Below, one piece after another: positions 56,153 to 64,000 of a stretch of 64,000 nucleotides of DNA. The notes beneath the pieces are model-generated. The model saw nothing but the letters and a program-made list of their open reading frames with translations. It did not search any database and was not told the origin of the DNA. Positions within the stretch are counted from its first letter, which is position 1. Each line of letters begins with the position of its first letter. A program made the position numbers and the translations under genes. This DNA comes from Zychaea mexicana (taxonomy: Eukaryota; Mucoromycota; Mucoromycetes; Mucorales; Lichtheimiaceae): assembly GCF_025766255.1 (NCBI RefSeq), contig NW_026516664.1, positions 186,001-250,000 on the forward strand, in the 5' to 3' direction.

Positions 56153-56949
56153 ATGACGGTACGATTACAACAACAGCCACGGTCAAAGAAGATAATAAAG
56201 CCACCAAAACATGACCGGTTCGCTCACATTCAACCTCAAGGGAGTTGGGAGATTCCACGCAAGACATTTCATTATTCTATTGGTTCGTTACTACATTTGG
56301 TTTTCATACGATCGATCGGTCGGCTTACCGCAAGAACATAACTGTTTTCTTAGGGTTTCTTGTACTGTATTTATTCAAGAATGGATTTGACTCCGCGGAC
56401 ACATACCCTGCCCTGGTGGCATTTTTGAGCATTGTACTGGCTACGGAAGCTCTACGGTTTTCTTGGGACAGTTTCAACGTTTTGTACTGCAGAGTAATGG
56501 GTTCGTTAATGCGCAAAAGTGAGGTCAAGTCACGCATCAATGGTACGGCCTATTATCTGGTTGGCGTTCTCATTGCATTGTACGTCTTTCCCAAGGATAT
56601 CGCATCCTTATCGATCATCTATCTCTCGTGGGCGGATCCAACAGCGAGCATATGCGGCCGTTTGTGGGGCAAGTATACACCAAAGTACGGCAATAAGTCG
56701 TTGGCAGGAACGCTGGGTGCAATGGTAGTGGGTGCGCTTGTGACCTACTACTTCTTTTCCCAGTTCCTGACCGAGTCGTATGACCCAGTCTCGAGCGACA
56801 TCCCAACCTATGCACTGGCGTTATACGGAGGTCTTGTGGCAGGATTATCGGAAGCTCTTGGGGACAGTGCTGGATTAGACGACAATCTTATAATCCCTGT
56901 TGCGAGCTCCATATTTCTCTGGGTCCCGTTGGTGTTTTTCGAACTGTAG
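56153..56949 (+). CDS. DGK1: CTP-dependent diacylglycerol kinase, DGK1 type
   Basis: Exons 56153-56282 and 56354-56949 join in frame to 241 residues. The N-terminus is basic (MTVRLQQQPRSKKIIK), then WEIPRKTFHYSIG|FLVLYLF. This carries the conserved R-K...H of the DGK1/SEC59 cytidylyl-type family across the intron. Several hydrophobic helices follow, with LSWADPTASICGRLWGKY and GNKSLAGTLGA, and then GLVAGLSEALGDSAGLDDNLIIPV, the usual acidic CTP/metal motif. Yeast Dgk1 phosphorylates diacylglycerol with CTP at the ER/nuclear envelope, opposing the Pah1 lipin. The donor GTTCGT is unusual but the join restores the family sequence exactly. The length is slightly short of yeast Dgk1. Confidence 0.9.
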
Positions 56950-57555
56950 TAATCGAAGAGTAGCTTATTCTCCCTTCCATCTCACACGTCATATATACAC
57001 GCATTCTCTTTCTCTCTCATACACACAAATTAGACAATTGTCGTATTATGTATCATACACACACAAATACTCATTGCTGCATTTATCGTTCATGTTTTTC
57101 TTGTTCTCTTTTTGCTGATATATAAACTGAACTGAATTTTATTTGCTTGTTATTTTTCAAGATTGAAGATTACAAAGAGGACGTTTTATATATATAAAAA
57201 AGAAAAAGAGCTAATAATAGAAAGAGCGTACAGAAGGTATACGGTTAATAAGTTTTTTTAGGGGAGGGTGTGTGAAGAGGTGGAATTATAGGAAGGAAGG
57301 GGGATCTTTTTGTGATAGAACTCAAATAACTTTTTTGTGAGCGCATGTCTCTCTACAGAGTACGTATTTCGTACAGTAGCGCCAATACTTTTTTTTTTTG
57401 GGGGGGGAGTGGATATAATATAACTTTTTTTGGGTGGGGCCATCGTTTTAAAGAGGAATATTGGTGATTTTTGTGCGTAGGTTGTTGCTGGTGGTAGTGA
57501 TGGTAGGTTTGGGTGGGGCGTGGATGGATGTTGCTGGTGCGAGAGCGCATCTCCA
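56950..57555. other. Convergent 3' region, low complexity
   Basis: Between two converging genes. It holds ACACAC-type and T/G homopolymer tracts (for example T9G8 near 57389-57405). Nothing coding. Confidence 0.5.
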
Positions 57556-58754
57556 TCAAGAAGACTTTAGAGATGGGAATTCAAACGGAGTTAGCAGACG
57601 ATGATGATCGTCTGTCGTCGATACCTTCGATTGCCGCCCATTATCCGTGGCACCAACAGCGACCGCAGCAGCAGAAGCACTGACCACCGCTGGCTCTGCA
57701 TCCTCCATGTAAAATGGCCCTTCATCATCCGCTAGAGCAAATGGCGAAAACAAGTCGTTGCTGCTATCCGTCTTGCGATACTCGTCTTGCTGATTGATAA
57801 GGCTTGCGGAGGATAGCGGTTTAGCCAGTTTGCTTCCGCCCGGGATGTTGATAGCATTGGTGACACCACCAGCACCGAAGCTACCGCTGCTGCCGCCCCG
57901 TTGCAATAATTGGTCATCGTAAAGATCATCGTTCCTGAACGTTTGTTGTTGTTGTTGTTGTTGTTGCTGCTGCTGCTGCGGCTGCTGCCATGACCCTATA
58001 TCGTACGAATGAGGCATATCGAGGGATTTTGCAGCCAACGACGAAGACGTCTTGTATCGCATCGATTCTGATGGCGAGCGCTCCAGCCCGGCACCTGACA
58101 TATAACTTCGCATCGATTGCTGCTGCTGCTGTTGCTGTTGCTCTCTTGCTTTACGTAGCTGCAATTCGGTCGGTGTCAACAGCTCGTTCAATGACGATGG
58201 TAGCATGGCATCATTCAAGTTGTCGTCGTGCTCGTCTTCGAAATAGTCAGCATAGCTACCACGGTGAGGCACGTCCAAAAAGTGCGACGACGACTCGGGG
58301 ATACTGTGCAAAGCCTGTGCGTGGCGCGACAAGGACGAGGACGGCGGGGGCATGCTGACAGCAGATGATGGCGTGTTTGGGTGAAGAAACAACGAGCGCT
58401 GTCCAAAAGGCGACGAACTGAGATCGGCATCGCGTGCTGCACCAGGTGACGAGGATGTACGCAAACTTGCCTGCCCATTGTAAAGGGAATCGTAGCCATT
58501 CGACGGTAATTTTCGGCGCTGGTCATGGTAGGATGATGAAGATGAACTGGTGCCTCCCGTATCTTGCTGACGATGGATGGCTGCCGTAAGGTGGCTGTAC
58601 GAGCGAGCATCTGCGCTGGTCGAGAGATGATGTGTCTGGTCCAAGAAAGTCGCATGTGCGGGTGAGTACATGTGCGGGCCAAAATCAAGCGGGCCCCCAA
58701 GCGGCGGCGAACGAAGGTTCTGTAGGCCAGAAGAACCCAACGATAAAGCCAACC

Positions 58755-58788
<34 letters not shown>

Positions 58789-59502
58789 ATTTGCCATTGC
58801 TGCGGCGGCGGCAGCAGCAGCCATTGCAGAAGTCATCGAGCTGGATGGCGAGTTGTTGCTGCTGATGTTTCGATCACGGTGCTGGTTGACCAATAGCTTG
58901 CGCCCGTCGGGGGTGTACGGTGACATGGTGTGTAAGAGGGCGCATTTCGAGCCAAACTTGCAGTTTCCCTTCAAAAAGTACTTGCACACAGCTGACTCGC
59001 ACGTTGGATCAGGGTTGTGTGAGAATATACAGTTGGCCCCGGCAGTACATGTGCCTTGCTTGAAAAACTTGCATGGAACATGCGACAAGTTGGATGCTAA
59101 TAACCGTTGGTGTTGATGATGGGTTAATATTGCATCAATCATCCTTCTACCTTTGTCCCAGTAGCTCCTCCCACCCAGCCTATATATTATCTTGAACGAT
59201 ATCTCACGCTTATTGCTACTGTTGTTGCTGTTGCCGTGGTGGTTTGTCTGATTGGTGTATTTCGATGCAGAAGGAATAGGAGGAGGAGATGTGGTGCTGG
59301 TGCTAATAGCATAAGATGAATCATGAGGTACTGCATTTGTGGTAGCGCTGCTACCAGGTAGAGGTGGCACTGGGCCTTGTTGGCTGCGGGATCGTTTCAG
59401 CTGGAAAGGCGGCAGCCGAGATGGCGAGCTCTTTGACAGCTGATTCAAGCTTAAACGGTCGAAGCTTTCAACAAGGTTTGGTGCTAACGAATGGTCAGTC
59501 AT
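57556..59502 (-). CDS. Tandem CCCH zinc-finger protein
   Basis: A single frame of 648 codons runs from ATG 59502 (MTDHSLAPNLVESFDRLSLNQL). Two CCCH fingers stand close together near residues 143-190: CKFFKQGTCTAGANCIFSH and CKYFLKGNCKFGSKCALLH, both C-x7-C-x5-C-x3-H. Before them, GGRSYWDKG and a segment that can be a 54-base in-frame intron (GTAGAAGG to GGTTATTAG, about 59097-59150) precede ASNLSHVP. Removing it would shorten the protein by 18 residues. The rest is disordered: poly-Ala, a Gly/Asn dipeptide run, poly-Gln tracts and Ser-rich stretches. Fungal proteins with this closely spaced pair are RNA-binding regulators, some tied to pheromone and cell-cycle signalling. The target is unknown. 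Confidence 0.85.
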
Positions 59503-60180
59503 GATGTAATTAAATTGCGCTAATTGCTGTTGTGTGGTCTAAGGGAAGGGGGAGAAAACAAGAAGGACTAGTAGATAGTATTAAAAAGTAGAAAGAAAGG
59601 AAATATAAAAGGGGTGCCAAACGTTCGCAGGAAAAAAGAAAAGAACCGGGTTCCGCTATCCTTGTGAAGACATGCAATTGGGGTCGAAGAAGTGCAAGAT
59701 GAACCCAAAGAGGCTTTTTCAAGTGAGAAAAAAAAAGGGGAAGTGCGTGTGTGCGTGTGTGGAGAAAGAGAGAGAGAGCCAGTACTATAAGAGAAGCGGT
59801 CGCGAGCATTCACAAAAGGAGTAGGTACCGCTGCTTATGGCAATGGGTGACACAAGACCCACGGTGCAGGTGTGTGCGCATCTCCCGAGACACCGCCAAT
59901 AGCCTGTCTTCCCTGGGCATCTTACTTGTATTACTCACAATCTCTCTCTGATTCAACAACTTTCCGCAACAAAGCGTTGTAACTTGTACAGAAGTGATGA
60001 TCTACTCTTCATCGTATTTTTATTGCTGTTTATGATATTTATAAAACAATGATTTTTCTAAAACTACATACAAACTATAAAAAATGCTAATGATAAACAT
60101 AAGCAAACATTAGCTATAGCTGATACTCCAATTCCTCCTATACAAACACACCACCTCACTGCTGCAACAGTTACCTCTTA
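59503..60180. other. Intergenic region
   Basis: Holds the promoter and CT/GA-rich leader of the CCCH gene (GA run at 59761-59780) and the 3' end of MAS1. No gene was seen. Confidence 0.5.
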
Positions 60181-61755
60181 TTAATTAGATACACTTGATC
60201 GCAAGCGGTTGTAGTCGGCCATGCCATCAACAGGACCTATGGCAACAACAGCTGCATCACGATCCCAGAGATATTCACGAGCCACACGACGCACATCATC
60301 AACTGTAACCTTGGCAACAGTCTCCTCGACCTCCTTTGGCGACATGCGTGCGCCCGAAGTCAAAAGCTGGCGCCCAATGTCTTCGGCAATTGCAGTGGAT
60401 CCATCCAAACCAAGTAACAGTCCTGCCTTGAGCTGCTGTTTGGCACGCTCGACCTCACTAGCCGTCACTGTTGATGCCAATCGAATCCACTCGTTGTGTG
60501 TGCAGTGGACCAGGTCGTCGATTCTATCCTTGTTTTCGGTCACCAAGTAGATACCCCACAAGCCAGTATCCTTGTACGAGGTATTGAACGACATGAATGA
60601 GTTGGCGAGCTGATGCTTATGTACGACAGACGATAAACGGGAATCGAGATGGCCGGTTGCGCCCAAGGAACGATCCCACGAGCCAATGATGGATTGCATT
60701 ACCAGCAAAGGGAAATAATCGGGCGAAGTCCAGCTAGCACCCTCTACAGCAATGGCAATATGTGCTTGTGGCGAATTGTCGTCGCGGATACGTAACTCGG
60801 AGCCCGTGAAAACAGGCTTCTTGATGGCACTCTTGCTGGTCTGTGCGCTGGCAATCGTTGGCAAGCTACCAAAGTGATTTTCGGCCAATCTGACGAGAGC
60901 GTCGTGGTCTATGCCACCCGTGCCCACCAAAAGCATTCGTTCGCCAGTATAATTGGTTTTGATATATGAAGACAAGTCGTTACGCGTCAATGATTGAATG
61001 TTTTCTTTGGGGCCTAAGATGGTCAGACCGAGCGGCTCCTTTTGAAAGGCTGTGGCGTGCAAATGGTCAAACACAACTTCCTCCATTTGCTTTTCCACTT
61101 CTTCTTGTTCGCGCAAGATAACGTCACGTTCACGTTCAATGGCACCTGGATCTAGACGGGAGTTTTGTAAAATGTCGGATAGAATGTCGACCGCTTGCGG
61201 TACGTCGTGCTTGAACGCTTTAGCATAATACACTGTTTGTTCGCGCGAGGTATAAGCGTTCAAATGGCCACCCATGTTTTCGATTTGTAGTTCAAGATCA
61301 CGTTGCGTACGTCGATTCGTGCCCTTTACATTCCATTAACTTGTTAATATGTGCATTTAATTTTTAACCCAACACCCGTAAGAAATAGTACCTTGAAAGC
61401 CATGTGTTCCAGGAAATGGGCGGATCCATTATTCTTCACATTCTCGGCACGCGAACCTGCATCAATCCAAACGCCTACAGTGGCGGTTTGCGAAGCAGGG
61501 TTTTCCTCAGTAGCAACAGTGAAGCCATTTGGCAAAATGGAGGTACGAAATGTGGGTAAAAGGTTGGTTGCAGTCGCAAGACCTCGATTATACTATGAAA
61601 ATAGTAATCAGTACATTTTAATCTCTTATAGAAGCGCAATGTCCTTCTCCACTCAGTCTCGCTCTGCTTTTATTAAAAACAATTAGGTACAAATTACGTA
61701 CTAAGGGTTTGGAAAAGCAGGTTTTGGCTGTCCTTGAGAGTAATCGGGATGTCAT
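60181..61755 (-). CDS. MAS1: Mitochondrial processing peptidase beta subunit (MAS1/PMPCB)
   Basis: Exons 61702-61755, 61392-61592 and 60181-61323 join in frame to 465 residues. The ATG at 61755 opens a basic Ser/Arg-rich presequence ([13 protein letters not shown]). The inverted zinc motif HFLEH is at 77-81, and the distal Glu of REQEEVEK falls at about 157, the family spacing. [25 protein letters not shown] and the C-half with AIAVEG and [19 protein letters not shown] are typical. A complete zinc site marks the catalytic beta subunit, not alpha. It works with MAS2 in the mitochondrial matrix to remove presequences. No lesion was seen. Confidence 0.95.
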
Positions 61756-61932
61756 TTATGTGTGTTTAGTGGTAGTAGTAGTATGGAGGGAAAAAAGTAG
61801 AAAGCGAAGGAATATAAATTTAATCCATCTGGGTGTTTATTATTTTTTTGTTAATCTTGAGAATCCCTTATAAGGCAAGCCCGATGCTTACAAAGCGACT
61901 GCGCAGCGACGGAAGAGAAGATGATTTGCTGT

Positions 61933-62720
61933 TTACTCTGTTGTTGACGGCCGAGACAAATCATATCCATCGTCATCGTTGTTGTAAAGGTTCGGATAAT
62001 GCTTCTGGAACTCGTCTGAAAGTATGGAGCGAAATTCCTACAAAGATGTGATTTGTCCCAGTAGACTTCGTTATAACCCCAAAATCTCGTAGATACATTA
62101 TTTCTCTCTTCTTACATCGACAGCTTTGATTTTGCCATTAGTAAACTGGTTTTCGCTTGCTGCTCTTTCAACGAAACCTTGAGTGAAGATATCAGGATTT
62201 CGTCCTTGTTCTACAAAGCTTATAACAAATACAATCACCGTAGATTTTCTTGTGAGCTTTTTTGATGTACTGTCATCCGTGCGTAATAAAGACGGAAATA
62301 CACACAAAAAACAGACGTGTGTCTTGCCCTACTTGATGACTTCTTCGGGTATATGTGTATCAATATTATCTTTGAGTTCGTCGATTTTTGCATAGTGCTC
62401 CAGAATAGTATTACTGGAATCACAACAGATCGATCCAACCTCTCATCAGTAAATGCAGCGTGCTATGTACAGCCAAAAAGACGAGAAGAGAAAACCAACA
62501 TTTTGTTCCAAACAAGTTGATTGCCGTCTGCTTGGAAATCGTACACCATGACACTTAATTCGAATAAAACTTGTAATAGATCATTAAGTTGTTCTTCAAG
62601 CGCCCGACGGGCTGCTTTTGATGCATTGCTGTTATTTTGGGATGATTCTGCTTGATTCGTAGGTGTAGGTGTTGGTGCGGAAGACGATCCCGATGAGGAG
62701 CGAGAATCTGTTTGTTGCAT
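61933..62720 (-). CDS. MED10: Mediator complex subunit 10
   Basis: Exons 62500-62720, 62333-62413, 62116-62218 and 61933-62037 join in frame to 169 residues. A Ser/Pro/Thr/Asn-rich start (MQQTDSRSSSGSSS) leads to LEEQLNDLLQVLFELSVMVYDFQ, DGNQLVWNKINTILEHYAKID, THIPEEVINFVEQGRNPDIF and FVERAASENQFTNGKIKAVD, the highly conserved MED10/Nut2 core. It ends LYNNDDDGYDLSRPSTTE. MED10 sits in the Mediator middle module and helps pass activator signals to RNA polymerase II. Donor 1 (GTTGGT) is weak, but the spliced protein matches family wording. A GTAAGT...AG pair upstream (about 62868 to 62795) hints at a leader intron. Confidence 0.93.
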
Positions 62721-63613
62721 TTAGAAAAGGGGATAGATAGTGGGCTTTTTCAAGGACAAGGACCAAAAGATTAAATCATATTTCTGCTGAGCTTTTAGTC
62801 TCACAAAGACAATGATTTATTGGCTTCAAACCTTTCCTCTCCCCTATGTTTCGTTCTCGTAACAACTTACCTCTCGTGATTTAATGGCACTTGAGTATAG
62901 AAAGGGACGAAGCTCTGCGTTTTTGGGAGAATATCTTGCTTAACAAGAGCAATAATGACCTAGACACCGTTCTACAATAGGCAAATCGCGATTTTCAATT
63001 GTAGGCTATGATGACGTGACAAATGGACAAATAAGGTCGATGCTAGTGCCAGTTTTTTCTCGAATGGAAAATCATCTTCATATTCTATAAACTTGTATAA
63101 TTTGGTCAAGTTGTATATGCTTAGCAGAATCCAAAGTATTGGCAAGGCAAGAAAATGCATCAACCACGTGGCCATTATCGCTGCCATGACATGATGCTAA
63201 GTTTTATAGTCACAATCAGCGACATAACAATGTTCTGGGCAAAAAAAAAGTATGTATGATAACAACGCATACATTTGTACAGAAACAGGAGTGTTTCTAT
63301 TTTATTTCATGCCTGTATGTTGTACCTGCCGCGTTATACATGCTCTTTCCTTTCAGTTATAGACTTTTAGCGTGTGCGTGCGTGTACATTTCTATACCTT
63401 ACAGTAGATGTACTAAGATCGTGTCTATCTGCACGTATGAATTCACACATGGGCAACGGAAATATCACCGATGCAATAATCATTAAGTGCAGCTTGTATC
63501 AATGTAGATGTCGGCAATAATACTGACCACGGTTCCAATAATAGTACAAAGCAAAAAAAGGAAGGTCTATTGTAGATGAAAGCCCAAGCTATGAGTTAGA
63601 ATAAAAAAAAACA
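62721..63613. other. Intergenic region with small hydrophobic frame
   Basis: Includes the MED10 leader. A minus-strand 71-codon frame (62972-63187) starts MAAIMATWLMHFLALPILWI and has one membrane-like segment and then FIEYEDDFPFEKKLALAS. It could be part of a small membrane protein, but no exon partner was found. Confidence 0.3.
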
Positions 63614-63893
63614 TCAGAATGGCATAATGGGTCTAAAATTAACAAGTTTTCCCATTGTATTACCGCGTAAACTTTTATAAGATGCACGGTCGTCCACACC
63701 AGTCCCGTCATCATCATCATCATCATCATTTACATCTAGTAATCAGCAGATACATAAATATAAGCACTACATACAATAAGGATTATCTGCGGGTCAGCAA
63801 AAGCAACTTTTACTTTACTGTCAAGACAAAGACAGTTCTGGATATACTGATGCTCAGCAATAACCATGACGGATTGTGTAGTGTAGAAGTATC
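63614..63893 (-). CDS. 3' end of an unrecognised gene running off the window
   Basis: Two minus-strand exons fit together: about 63819-63893 (YFYTTQSVMVIAEHQYIQNC) and 63614-63735. The second begins VNDDDDDDDGTGVDD, where an ATC/GAT microsatellite encodes the Asp run, and ends NFRPIMPF. The intron 63736-63818 has a GTAAAG donor and a TAG acceptor, and the phase agrees. More exons would lie beyond 64000 or in 63894-64000. No family was recognised. Confidence 0.33.
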
Positions 63894-64000
63894 TTTAACA
63901 AAGTTATTGCTAACCATTTTCAGCGACAACATGCCGAAATCCGACCGATATAGCTGCCCCATCCTTCTTCCGGTATTTCGAGAAACAAACAAAGAACGAG

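Noticed and set aside
57990..58865. Several open frames on both strands within the CCCH gene
   Set aside because: They are shadows of Gln-, Ala- and Asn-rich low-complexity coding sequence on the minus strand.
1..64000. CRISPR array, rRNA genes, bacterial operons
   Set aside because: No spacer-repeat pattern; the only ordered tandem array is the minisatellite. No rRNA sequence. Every gene is intron-bearing and eukaryotic in type.

Overview
This window looks like nuclear DNA of a filamentous early-diverging fungus, most likely Mucoromycota (Mucorales). The evidence is: protein genes split by many short introns (about 45-145 bases, mostly GTAAG/GTATG to AG), CT-rich leaders before start codons, a GPI-type chitin deacetylase, a C2-domain SCH9 kinase, and transposon relics of kinds I associate with Mucorales. 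All assignments are by eye from translated sequence; no database search was run. Exon joins were chosen by splice consensus plus frame continuity.

Layout. 0.6-6.1 kb: CFD1-type Fe-S scaffold (+), DUS4 tRNA dihydrouridine synthase (-), ThrE/PRM10-type membrane protein (-). 6.8-8.9 kb: Harbinger-associated NAM-like pseudogene and a SINE-like retroposon with a perfect Pol III B box. 9.1-18.3 kb: COQ10 (-), arrestin-like adaptor (+), exo/endonuclease/phosphatase protein (-), chitin deacetylase (-), divergent CDK-like kinase (+). 18.3-22 kb: decayed Fanzor/TnpB-like transposase and other debris. 22-24 kb: SCH9-type kinase. 25.6-37.5 kb: damaged SAM methyltransferase, universal stress protein, ribosomal protein eS7 and a full ABCC transporter, all on the minus strand. 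38.7-43.9 kb: a transposon graveyard (C2H2 plus PD-(D/E)XK-like relic, Ty3/gypsy scrap, Harbinger transposase with an open frame and degraded partner gene). 44.6-46.2 kb: FSP1/AIF-like oxidoreductase. 46.2-53.5 kb: gene-poor, with a GT-rich minisatellite, a small unrecognised four-exon gene, and hAT and Tc1/mariner relics abutting. 54-64 kb: UBC6/UBE2J-type E2 (-), DGK1-type lipid kinase (+), CCCH zinc-finger protein (-), beta-MPP/MAS1 (-), MED10 (-), and a partial gene at the right edge.

The genes are mostly unrelated housekeeping functions. Loose links are two mitochondrial proteins (COQ10, MAS1), nutrient/stress signalling (SCH9, arrestin, USP), and ER membrane genes (UBC6-like and DGK1-like) arranged head to head. 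Three otherwise good genes carry single-base frame breaks in or beside homopolymers and one carries a nonsense codon, so assembly error must be weighed against real decay. The strongest candidates for something undescribed are the SINE-like element at 8.5-8.8 kb, which contains a 12-bp tRNA minihelix, and the 77/81-bp minisatellite at 49.0-49.9 kb, whose units each carry splice-site-like motifs.
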